A stretch of DNA of 13,530 nucleotides from CAZFAP01 sp964516325 (GTDB lineage Bacteria; Auribacterota; JABMQX01). The stretch's first letter is position 1. Each line of letters opens with the position of its first letter. Positions 1 to 6,067 of this stretch are shown one piece after another. The stretch lies in NCBI GenBank assembly GCA_964516325.1, contig CAZFAP010000134.1:1-13530 (forward strand), given 5' to 3'. The notes under the pieces are model-generated. The model saw nothing but the letters and a program-made list of their open reading frames with translations. It was not told where the DNA came from and did not search any database. The translations under genes and the position numbers were made by a program.

Positions 1-19
1 CTACCGACGGCGCCCCAGC

Positions 20-35
20 GCGGGGGATCCCCCGC
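20..35. repeat. 16-bp perfect GC palindrome
   Basis: GCGGGGGATCCCCCGC is fully self-complementary. It could be a protein-binding site or a hairpin (6-bp stem, GATC loop). No T-run follows, so it is not an evident intrinsic terminator, although it could close an upstream gene lying outside the window. Confidence 0.45.
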
Positions 36-72
36 CTATAACTGAGGCGTTACGCGATCGGCGACTATCCAC

Positions 73-101
73 TTGACCAAGACCGACCGACCGCCTATCC
101 T
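73..101 (+). promoter_or_regulatory. Putative sigma70-type promoter for the Gfo/Idh gene
   Basis: TTGACC (73-78) and TATCCT (96-101) are separated by exactly 17 nt. Transcription would start near 108, giving a leader of about 225 nt that contains the hairpin at 204-220. The rest of 1-334 has no supported gene. Motif match only. Confidence 0.4.
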
Positions 102-203
102 TGAACCCAATGCACGGCATATTGGCAGCGTCCCGTCAGCAGGAGTGAAACGTTTTGGCTGAGCGGGAAGAAGCGTGCGAGGGCGCGTGGGGCGCCCCCG
201 TTT

Positions 204-220
204 CCCCGCCTTCGGCGGGG
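204..220. repeat. GC hairpin with TTC triloop in leader
   Basis: CCCCGCC-TTC-GGCGGGG is a perfect 7-bp stem with a three-base loop. It is one of several short GC stems with GAA, GAG or TTC loops in the non-coding DNA of this window (see 2551-2576, 4915-4933, 5562-5576). No T-run follows. Confidence 0.5.
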
Positions 221-334
221 TCCGCGGTTTCCGGCGTGCTTATCGCTGCCTGGAAGTTGCGCCGGTCGGCAAATGGAACAAACGTAACTTCGTCGTTTTC
301 GGACTAAACAGCAAAAGCTACGAGGAGGCGCGCA

Positions 335-1708
335 ATGAGCGAGACCACGAAAAGAACCATGTCCCGTCGTGACTTTCTGAAGAACACCGGCCGGATGGCG
401 GCGGCTTCGGCCCTGGCGAGTGTGGCCATTCCGCACGTCCACGCGGCGGAGAACAACCTGATCCAGGTGGCCCTGGTGGGCTGTGGCGGAAGGGGCGCCG
501 GCGCCGCGGCGAACGCTCTGTCGGTCAAGAATGGCCCCATGAAGCTCGTCGCCATGGCCGACGTTTTCGCGGACCGCATCCCCGGCAGTTACAACACCTT
601 GAAGGAGCAGTTCGCGGAGCAGGTGGATGTGCCCGAGGACCGCAAATTCGTTGGCTTCGACGGATACAAGAAGGCGATGGATTGCCTCCGCCCAGGCGAC
701 GTGGCGATCTTCGCCTCGCCTCCGGCGTTCCGTTGGGTGCATTTCGCCTACGCCATCGAGAAGGGCCTGAACGTGTTCATGGAGAAGCCGGTCACGGTTG
801 ACGGCCCCAGCACCCGAAAGCTCTTCAAACTTGCCGAGGAGTCGGCAAAGAAGAATCTCAAGGTGGGCGTGGGGTTGATGTGCCGTCATTGCGATGCTCG
901 TTGGGAGTTGTACCGCCGGATCAAAGACGGACAGATCGGGCAGATCATCACGATGCGGGCCTATCGGATGCACGGGCCCATCGGCTTCTTCGCCTCCGAC
1001 CCCAAGCCGGAAGGCGTCAGCGACCTGCTTTATCAGGTCCGGCGGTTTCACAGCTTCCTGTGGGCGGGTGGCGGCTGCTACAGCGACTTCTACATCCACA
1101 ACATTGACGAGTGCTGCTGGATGAAAGATGCGTGGCCGGTCAAAGCCCAGGCCACCGGAGGCCGCCATTACCGCGGCAACTCCGTGGACCAAAACTTCGA
1201 CAATTACTCGGTCGAATACACCTTCGCCGACGGCACGAAACTCTTCCTCTACGGCCGGTGCATAGACGGCTGCCATAACGAGTTCGCCAGCTACGCCCAC
1301 GGAACCAAGGGCCTGGCGGTCATCTCGACGGACGCCCACCACCCGGCCCGATGCCGCATCTACAAGGGGCACGATATGCGAAAGGAAGAGGACCTCGCGT
1401 GGGCGTTCCCGGAGCCCGAGCCGAACCCCTACCAGGTCGAATGGGACCACTTGATTGATGCCATCCGCAAGGACAAGCCCTACAACGAGGCGAAGCGCGG
1501 GGCGGAAGCCAGCCTGGCGACCTCCATGGGCCGCATGGCCGCTCACACGGGGCAGGTCGTCACCTGGGACGATATTCTCAACTCCGAGCACGAGTTTGCG
1601 CCGGACGCGAACACGCTGACGATGGATTCCCCGGCGCCCCTGCTGCCTGACGCTGACGGCAAGTATCCCGTACCGAAGCCAGGCATCCTGAAAGACCGGG
1701 AATACTGA
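335..1708 (+). CDS. Tat-exported Gfo/Idh/MocA family oxidoreductase
   Basis: This 457-residue protein is a predicted NAD(P)-dependent sugar or polyol oxidoreductase exported folded by the Tat system. The N-terminus carries a twin-arginine motif (S10-R-R-D-F-L-K16), a hydrophobic Ala-rich stretch (21-32) and a likely cleavage after the VHA near residue 37. The Rossmann fold starts at 44 with VALVGCGGRG (glycine-rich loop 49-54), and EKPVT (150-154) is the signature lysine region of the family. The C-terminal half (about 185-400) has the usual alpha/beta catalytic fold, with YSDFYIHNIDECCW in place of the more common D-x-x-V/I-H-x-x-D segment. GAGGAGG lies 7 nt before the ATG at 335; the ATG at 359, just before SRRDFLK, is a weaker alternative start. 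Length is normal for the secreted, PVC-enriched branch. It has no operon partner; the next plus-strand gene remnant begins about 270 bases downstream. The substrate cannot be told from sequence. Confidence 0.93.
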   Translation: MSETTKRTMSRRDFLKNTGRMAAASALASVAIPHVHAAENNLIQVALVGCGGRGAGAAANALSVKNGPMKLVAMADVFADRIPGSYNTLKEQFAEQVDVPEDRKFVGFDGYKKAMDCLRPGDVAIFASPPAFRWVHFAYAIEKGLNVFMEKPVTVDGPSTRKLFKLAEESAKKNLKVGVGLMCRHCDARWELYRRIKDGQIGQIITMRAYRMHGPIGFFASDPKPEGVSDLLYQVRRFHSFLWAGGGCYSDFYIHNIDECCWMKDAWPVKAQATGGRHYRGNSVDQNFDNYSVEYTFADGTKLFLYGRCIDGCHNEFASYAHGTKGLAVISTDAHHPARCRIYKGHDMRKEEDLAWAFPEPEPNPYQVEWDHLIDAIRKDKPYNEAKRGAEASLATSMGRMAAHTGQVVTWDDILNSEHEFAPDANTLTMDSPAPLLPDADGKYPVPKPGILKDREY

Positions 1709-1979
1709 CGCTCGCTTGATGCCAGAGGCGTTCCAAAATTGAGCGCGCCGCCGAGTCCCCGAATGCATCCGAAGGGACAAGGGGGAGCCATGCCCGGCCG
1801 CAGGCGCCAATAGTGGCTGATGGACTTGCTCCCCTTTTCGCCTGAGTCTCACGCCCCTGGACGCAACGCCATACAGAATCATCTCTGACGCGATGGAAAT
1901 TGCAGCCTCATAGCTGCTCGGGGGGGGCTGGTCACGAGGCTCCCCTTTTCTGCGCACGACAGCCTATCTTTCGGGCCGG

Positions 1980-2525
1980 TTTCTGAGCCTTACTGGTGTA
2001 ATCATGGACTTGGAACATGTCCGAGATGTCGTCAACCCCGAGATGGAGGCGCTGAAACGTCGGTACTTTGGCGCGCGTCCCGACGAACCCATCATGCTGC
2101 ATCGGGCGGAATTGGTGAACCGCAAGCCTCCATTCGAGGCGCTGCGCACCCCTGACGCGGCCGCGGCTTTTGACGACGAGCTCCTCACCTTTCTACGCCG
2201 ATGGGAGTACACGGTCATTACCGTGTGCCTCGACAAGAAGAAGCACCAGGAAACCTATACCGTGTGGCGATACGCCCCGTATCACTATTGCCTGGCCGTT
2301 CTTCTGGAGCGCTTCAATTTCTGGCGGAATCCTCCGACTCCCCGGTCAGAGAATGAAGCAGCTGAGAAAGGAGAAGGCAGATGGTATGGAGAGCGCATAG
2401 CAGATTGTTCGTACTTGCGGGCTGTGTGTTGTCAACCTTGGCAGTATTGCCCCTGGCGCCCGCATGGGCCATGGAACCTCCGTTTCCGCTTCGGCCAATT
2501 TCAAAATGGTGCGGCTACATTTTAG
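1980..2525 (+). pseudogene. DUF3800-domain protein fragment, lacking both ends
   Basis: The frame reads FLSLTGVIM (from 1980), then DLEHVRDVVNPEMEALKRR, an HRAELVNRKPPF segment, VITVCLDKKKHQETY and YAPYHYCLAVLLERF. This is the central part of DUF3800 proteins, which have an RNase H-like fold and are often found in defence or mobile contexts. Similarity begins upstream of the only ATG (2004), so the N-terminal acidic strand (usually a DESG-like motif) is missing. After about 2335 the frame becomes unrelated (RNPPTPRSENEAAEK...) and runs to a stop at 2523-2525, so the C-terminal acidic residues are missing too. No Shine-Dalgarno sequence precedes the ATG. I read it as a dead remnant. The 270 bases upstream (1709-1979) hold nothing I can identify apart from a run of eight G (1920-1927). 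Confidence 0.6.
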
Positions 2526-2550
2526 TGGGCAAATGGATGAATCCTTTGGT

Positions 2551-2576
2551 CGAGCCCTCGCCGAAGGCGGGGCTCG
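2551..2576. repeat. GC hairpin with GAA triloop
   Basis: CGAGCCC (2551-2557) pairs with GGGCTCG (2570-2576), and CGCC pairs with GGCG around a GAA loop, with T2558 bulged. This makes 11 base pairs. No T-run flanks it on either strand. Confidence 0.55.
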
Positions 2577-2601
2577 AAAACCCTCGGCGGCGGGACTCGG
2601 T

Positions 2602-2623
2602 GCCCCCAGCTAAGGCAGGGGGC
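2602..2623. repeat. GC hairpin with TAAG loop
   Basis: GCCCCC (2602-2607) pairs with GGGGGC (2618-2623); an A-A mismatch and two more pairs (GC/GC) close a TAAG loop. The hairpin at 4974-4990 shares the loop and the flanking C-run and G-run, so these look like two members of one repeat family. Confidence 0.5.
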
Positions 2624-2699
2624 TAAAGAGGGTGCCCGTTGGAGCCGGCAAAGCCGCTTCCCCGCTCGACCGGGTTGTTCCAACCGCGAGAATCCTCCG

Positions 2700-2764
2700 T
2701 CACGCGACACGGACCCGAAACCCTCTGGGCGAGACGAGCCGCCCCACCACTGAACTACAGCCGC
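2700..2764 (-). pseudogene. tRNA-Gly-like 5' fragment
   Basis: On the minus strand from 2764, GCGGCTGTAGTTCAGTGGT matches the acceptor 5' strand, the TA at positions 8-9 and the D-arm start of bacterial tRNA-Gly-type genes. The following GGGC can pair with GTTC through wobble pairs. Beyond that the anticodon arm does not fold as a standard 5-bp stem with a 7-base loop, only a TTTCGGGTCC-like echo of a T-arm is present, and no CAGCCGC 3' acceptor strand appears. I read it as a decayed or partly duplicated tRNA rather than a working one. The rest of 2627-2887 has no gene; it contains a GGTTG-TTC-CAACC hairpin (2673-2685) and an AT-rich stretch (2765-2830). Confidence 0.35.
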
Positions 2765-2887
2765 ACTCTTTCAAAACTCAGGCTTGCTTTTTCCTAAGAT
2801 AATTGATAGAAGCTCTTCAAATAGACACCAATGCAGACGTTGACGCTCCTTGCAGCCTGCCGCGAAGGAACTGAACCGCAAAGGTGG

Positions 2888-2947
2888 GGAATTTCTTCTT
2901 CGATTGCTGCCGTATCCGTGCGGATGCGAGCTTCAGCCTGAAATTCC
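2888..2947 (+). promoter_or_regulatory. Structured leader before the radical SAM gene
   Basis: GGAATTTC (2888-2895) pairs perfectly with GAAATTCC (2940-2947). Inside, GCTG (2906-2909) pairs with CAGC (2934-2937), and CGTATCC (2911-2917) pairs with GGATGCG (2922-2928; one G-T wobble) around a GTGC loop. The result is a long stem with two internal loops ending 15 nt before the Shine-Dalgarno sequence (GAGGAGGG, 2963-2970). A weak promoter candidate, TTGCTT-17-TAGAAG (2784-2812), lies upstream. I find no B12-box or other known riboswitch signature. A regulatory role is inference. Confidence 0.4.
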
Positions 2948-2973
2948 TTGGGTCTCTTTCTTGAGGAGGGAAA

Positions 2974-4653
2974 ATGCGCAAACTCCGTATTGGGATCATT
3001 GACCTCGTCACAAACGGTCCCACTCGAGCCTTCTATGCCCGGGTCATGTACGCCAATCTCTCGAGCATCATGCCGCAGGTGATCGGCGTGTGGTGCGAAC
3101 AAGAAGGCCATGACGTGACACTCACGTCTTATACCGGTTTTGAGAATCTGCTGGAGGAGCTGCCAAACAACGTTGACCTTGTTTTCGTGGGTGCGTTCAC
3201 GGAGGGCGCCCAGCTTGCATACGCCCTGAGCAATCTGTTCCGCTCGAGAGGCGCCGTTACTGCATTAGGCGGCCCTCATGCACGTTGCTACCCCCAGGAC
3301 GCCCGGCAGTATTTCGACTATGTCCTGGGCTTCACGGATCAAGCGACGGTCCGCGAGGTTCTGTGCGACTGCACGGAGCATCGGCCGCTCGGCGTGCATC
3401 TATCCGCCGCACAGCAGCCCTCGGCACTCCCCGGAGTACGAGAGCGATGGAAGTTCATCGAGCAGACTCTCAGGAAGGCGCGTTTCATCAAGTTCGTTCC
3501 CATGATCGGGAGTCTGGGGTGTCCGTATAGCTGCAGCTTTTGCATTGATTCGGTAGTGCCTTACCAGCCTCTGGATCTGGATGTGATCAAGGAGGACTTA
3601 CGGTTTCTCCTGAAGAAGTTCCGGCGGCCGCATGTCGGCTGGCACGATCCCACCTTTGGTGTGCGGTTCAACGACTACCTGGATGCGATCGAGGAGGCTG
3701 TGCCTCCCAACAGCATTGATTTCCTCGCCGAGACCTGCTTGTCCCTCTTATCAGAGCCGCACCTGAGGCGGCTCAAGCGAAACGGATTCAAGGCCCTGAT
3801 GCCCGGAATTGAGTCGTGGTACGACCTGGGCGCCAAGTCGAAGAGCGGCGCCATGGTGGGGATGGACAAAGTCCGGCAGGTCTCCGAACACGTCAACATG
3901 GTCCTGAAGTACATACCCTACGTTCAAACCAACTTCGTGCTCGGACTCGACACCGACGAGGGACCCGAGCCCTTTGAGCTCACGAAACGGTTTGTGGACA
4001 TGACGCCGGGCGTGTTTCCCACCTATCCGCTGCTCTCCGCTTTTGGACAGGCTGCGCCGCTCAATCTGGAGTACCAGCGCGCGAACCGCGTTCTACCGTT
4101 TCCGTTCCACTTCCTGAACAACATCCACGCCATGAATGTGAGGCCGAAGAACTATTCCTGGGCTGACTTCTATGAGCGGGCGATCAACCTGAGCAAGTAC
4201 ACCTTCTCCTGGCGCGCCATGCTTCGGCGCCACAGAGCGGTCAAAGCGACGATCCCCCGGTGGACGAACGTCGTCCGAGCTGTGTCATCCTCCGAAGGGT
4301 TTAGCAGGATCAAGCACTATGCGGAGGTGAGACGACAGTTCCACGATGACCCACAGGTCCGTCGCTATTTCGAACAGGAGACGACTGAGCTTCCGCGGTT
4401 CTACAAGGACCAAGTGCGAAAGAACCTGGGGCCGCTTTGGCGGTGGCTTCCGAAGGGCGCCCTTTATCACGACCCTAATGCCTATCTCAATTCAATAGGT
4501 GAGCAGTCCCCATCGTCTTTGAATGTCGGAGCCGAGAGGGGCTCGCGGGGGGCAGTTGCCATTCCCGATTCCGTTGCGAGGCCGCTGGAAGCCAATAACG
4601 CCGAAACCTCGGCTCGAGAAGCGGCAGTAGCCAGCAACCCGAAAAGAACGTGA
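2974..4653 (+). CDS. Radical SAM protein with N-terminal Rossmann (B12-binding-like) domain
   Basis: 559 residues. Residues about 1-135 form a Rossmann-like domain of the kind that precedes class-B radical SAM enzymes (KLRIGIIDL; GHDVTL; VDLVFVGAF; GGPHARCYP at 99-107). It lacks the DxHxxG cobalamin ligand motif, as many of this class do, so B12 binding is possible but unproven. The radical SAM core carries the 4Fe-4S motif C183-PYS-C187-SF-C190, with later strands such as WHDPTFG (223-229), FLAETC, PGIESW and NFVLGLD (320-326). A basic and aromatic C-terminal region (about 395-505) is followed by a low-complexity tail (510-559). GAGGAGGG lies 3 nt before ATG 2974. It stands alone, with gene remnants upstream and repeats downstream. 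Candidate chemistry is methylation or ring/C-C rearrangement of a lipid or natural product; the substrate is unknown. Confidence 0.85.
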   Translation: MRKLRIGIIDLVTNGPTRAFYARVMYANLSSIMPQVIGVWCEQEGHDVTLTSYTGFENLLEELPNNVDLVFVGAFTEGAQLAYALSNLFRSRGAVTALGGPHARCYPQDARQYFDYVLGFTDQATVREVLCDCTEHRPLGVHLSAAQQPSALPGVRERWKFIEQTLRKARFIKFVPMIGSLGCPYSCSFCIDSVVPYQPLDLDVIKEDLRFLLKKFRRPHVGWHDPTFGVRFNDYLDAIEEAVPPNSIDFLAETCLSLLSEPHLRRLKRNGFKALMPGIESWYDLGAKSKSGAMVGMDKVRQVSEHVNMVLKYIPYVQTNFVLGLDTDEGPEPFELTKRFVDMTPGVFPTYPLLSAFGQAAPLNLEYQRANRVLPFPFHFLNNIHAMNVRPKNYSWADFYERAINLSKYTFSWRAMLRRHRAVKATIPRWTNVVRAVSSSEGFSRIKHYAEVRRQFHDDPQVRRYFEQETTELPRFYKDQVRKNLGPLWRWLPKGALYHDPNAYLNSIGEQSPSSLNVGAERGSRGAVAIPDSVARPLEANNAETSAREAAVASNPKRT

Positions 4654-4914
4654 GTTAGCCTTCACTTGTACACGGAATAGCCATTCAGGGCAGAGGCCGG
4701 ATTTTGTGTTCTCTTGCCAAGACACAGAGACGCGAAGCATTTCACCGCGGAGAACGCAGAGGTCGCAGAGAAGAAGAGTTTTGACAGGATGACAGGATTG
4801 ACCGGATGATCAGGAACCGCGGATGGACGCGGATGAACGCAGATGGATTGAGGAGTGCGTATCTGCGGGTATCTGCGTGCATCCGCGGTTGGTCTGCCAT
4901 CGTGTCCATCCTGT

Positions 4915-4933
4915 GTGGCGCCGAGGGCGCCAC
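4915..4933. repeat. Perfect GC hairpin inside the repeat arm
   Basis: GTGGCGCC-GAG-GGCGCCAC is a perfect 8-bp stem with a GAG triloop. It lies between ATCCTGT and GATCCTGTC, splitting what in the left arm is a continuous run of such units, as if inserted there. Confidence 0.65.
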
Positions 4934-4971
4934 GATCCTGTCTGCCTCCTCTGGGTGCTTAGCGGCTTTGC

Positions 4972-4992
4972 GACCCCGCTAAGGTCGGGGCC
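4972..4992. repeat. GC hairpin with TAAG loop, second copy
   Basis: CCCCGC (4974-4979) pairs with G(T)CGGGG (4984-4990, one bulged T) around TAAG. It resembles 2602-2623 and interrupts the right arm of the composite repeat after TTTGCG. Confidence 0.5.
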
Positions 4993-5026
4993 AAGTCCTG
5001 GCTGCGTAGCGCCGATTTTCAGGGGA

Positions 5027-5172
5027 GAGAACGCAGAGGATAGATGGTTGTGGCATCCCCCGCCCTCACGGGGGCGGGACCCGTGAGTCGTTGGCACGGG
5101 CAAGATGCCCATGCGACGTTTCTGCGAGGGGCGTCGTCGTCTCTGCGTTCTCAGCGTGCTCTGCGGTTCCTC
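5027..5172. repeat. Second inverted repeat with internal hairpins
   Basis: GAGAACGCAGAG (5027-5038) pairs perfectly with CTCTGCGTTCTC (5141-5152). The same unit also occurs at 4750-4761, and the region 5141-5168 is a mirror of 4744-4771. Inside lie CTCACGGG (5065-5072) pairing with CCCGTGAG (5080-5087), and GGGCA-AGA-TGCCC (5098-5110), whose flanks GCA/TGC extend the stem past one mismatch. No coding potential is seen. Confidence 0.6.
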
Positions 5173-5247
5173 TCGAAGGGAGGGACTTCGGCACTTCCCA
5201 CGACCTTCCCCTGTCAGTGAGGGGTTACAAAAAGATAAAAACAGTGC

Positions 5248-5276
5248 TTGACTCGGGAGCGGAACAGCGCTACTAT
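5248..5276 (+). promoter_or_regulatory. Strong sigma70-type promoter with A-rich upstream element
   Basis: TTGACT (5248-5253) and TACTAT (5271-5276) are separated by 17 nt. An A-rich run (5228-5243) directly upstream resembles an UP element. Transcription would start near 5283. It is the best promoter-like sequence in the window and points at the RRM gene through a leader of about 390 nt. Confidence 0.6.
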
Positions 5277-5283
5277 CGTGCCG

Positions 5284-5672
5284 CAAGTTGGAAATCTGGT
5301 ACGACTCGGCCATAGAGCTGAATAAAGAAGTCTTCCTATAGGTACGGAAGAGTCCTTCCTCTCTCATCTTTCTGGCCTCGAGGACATCAGTCCACTGCAA
5401 ACCATGAATTGGGTCACTTTTTTCCTCTTAACTCGGGAGGCTTGACCGACACGAGCCGAGCGAGGGAAACAGCAACCGAACGGTGATACCCAGACCAACA
5501 CTCTTGCTCCAGTCCTTCACACATCAATTGAGCGAGACCTCAGGGAGTCCAAGAACCCTTTCTGGCGGAGCGCCAGTCAACAACCGTGTCTATTCGGAGA
5601 TCCCGGGCAGACTTATGCCCGTGCGGTTCGAGGATAGACGAAACATCCTCTTTCAGGAAAAGGAGAAAAGGA
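5284..5672 (+). promoter_or_regulatory. Long structured 5' leader of the RRM gene
   Basis: No supported gene lies between the promoter and the RRM start. Several stems can form: TCTTCC (5331-5336) with GGAAGA (5346-5351), in competition with GGAAG (5346-5350) with CTTCC (5355-5359); CTGGCG-GAG-CGCCAG (5562-5576, perfect); CGGGCA (5604-5609) with TGCCCG (5616-5621) around GACTTA; and this last stem is enclosed by GTCTAT (5588-5593) with ATAGAC (5634-5639). The closing stem ends about 22 nt before the Shine-Dalgarno sequence. RRM proteins commonly bind their own or other mRNAs, so autoregulation is a reasonable guess. A separate small RNA ending near the T-run at 5418-5423 is a weaker alternative. 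Confidence 0.4.
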
Positions 5673-5996
5673 ATGAAAATGTATGTGGGAAACCTGTCCT
5701 ACGACACCTCTGAAGAAGACCTCCGGAAAGCTTTCGGGCAATTCGGCACGGTCGAGTCCGTGACCATCGTAATGGACAAGTACACCGGCAAGTCAAAGGG
5801 CTTCGCATTTGTCGAGATGGGCTCGAGAGACGAAGCTCAGGCCGCCATGACTGGGCTCAACGGCACACAGCTCGGCGACCGGACTCTTAAGGTGGACGAA
5901 GCGCGGCCGAAGCCGGAATCTCACGGTCGCGACAGAGGTGGACGGGGCGGCTACGGCGGCCGAGGCGGCTACGGCGGACGGCGCGATAGCTGGTAG
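5673..5996 (+). CDS. RRM-type RNA-binding protein with glycine-rich RGG tail
   Basis: A 107-residue cytoplasmic single-stranded RNA-binding protein of the bacterial glycine-rich RBP type. One RNA recognition motif covers residues 1-77: RNP2 is MYVGNL (3-8) and RNP1 is KGFAFVEM (42-49), both with the aromatic residues that stack on bases (Y4, F44, F46). The tail (86-107) is Gly/Arg/Tyr-rich with GRGGYGG repeats, which add non-specific RNA affinity. AGGAG ends 8 nt before ATG 5673; the frame stays open upstream to an ATG at 5586, but the extra 29 residues have no family support and lack a Shine-Dalgarno sequence. Relatives in cyanobacteria and PVC bacteria are often cold- or stress-regulated, which fits the strong promoter and long leader. 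A small hairpin without T-run (GCCGC/GCGGC, 6015-6030) follows the stop. The next gene starts 71 nt downstream and is unrelated. Confidence 0.92.
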   Translation: MKMYVGNLSYDTSEEDLRKAFGQFGTVESVTIVMDKYTGKSKGFAFVEMGSRDEAQAAMTGLNGTQLGDRTLKVDEARPKPESHGRDRGGRGGYGGRGGYGGRRDSW

Positions 5997-6067
5997 AACG
6001 CCGCTGTGAGCCGGGCCGCAGCAAAGCGGCTATGGATTGGATCGGCGAACAATGCCCCAGGAGATGG

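Larger units (their letters stand above)
2381..2626 (+). pseudogene. Orphan start of a secreted protein running into repeats
   Basis: AAGGAG lies just upstream of ATG 2381. The first 30 residues look like a signal peptide: MVWRAHSR, a hydrophobic core (LFVLAGCVLSTLAVLPL), then APAWA before MEPPF. After about residue 45 the frame continues through the GC hairpins at 2551-2576 and 2602-2623 and stops at 2624-2626, giving 81 residues with no recognisable domain. The frame overlaps the degraded tail of the DUF3800 remnant. Most likely it is the 5' end of a secreted-protein gene whose body was lost or replaced by repeat DNA; a genuine small secreted peptide cannot be excluded. Confidence 0.35.
4714..5000. 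repeat. Nested composite inverted repeat
   Basis: Four unlike modules are mirrored around a centre at 4845-4860. From inside out: 4815-4844 pairs with 4861-4890 (25 of 30 positions); the ACAGGAT-type unit at 4783-4814 mirrors 4898-4941; the CGCAGAGG unit (4753-4772) mirrors CCTCCTCTGGG (4945-4954); and the CACAGAGACGCGAAGCA unit (4724-4740) mirrors 4955-4971 (13 of 17). The right arm is interrupted by GC hairpins at 4915-4933 and 4972-4992. No reading frame here has support. Similar tandem phrases occur in intergenic DNA of other environmental genomes; function unknown. Confidence 0.7.

Noticed and set aside
95..1957. 620-codon open frame on the minus strand opposite the Gfo/Idh gene
   Set aside because: It has low-complexity Arg/Val/Gly-rich translation without any domain, and the plus strand carries a clear conserved protein with a Shine-Dalgarno sequence. 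It is a GC-driven shadow.
2820..2973. Cobalamin riboswitch before the radical SAM gene
   Set aside because: Considered because of the B12-binding-like domain, but no B12-box (GCCACTG-like) or matching peripheral layout is present.
2794..3111. Minus-strand frame of 105 codons across the radical SAM leader and start
   Set aside because: It lacks a ribosome-binding site and overlaps the well-supported start of the radical SAM gene.
4743..5172. CRISPR array
   Set aside because: The repeats are mirrored, unequal and without regular spacers. No cas genes are seen.
4810..5400. Open frames (both strands) within the composite repeats
   Set aside because: The translations are only repeat units read as protein and change family at module borders. 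There are no ribosome-binding sites.
5586..5672. N-terminal extension of the RRM protein from ATG 5586
   Set aside because: The 29 extra residues are not family-like, and the segment forms a stem of the leader. The ATG at 5673 has the AGGAG site.
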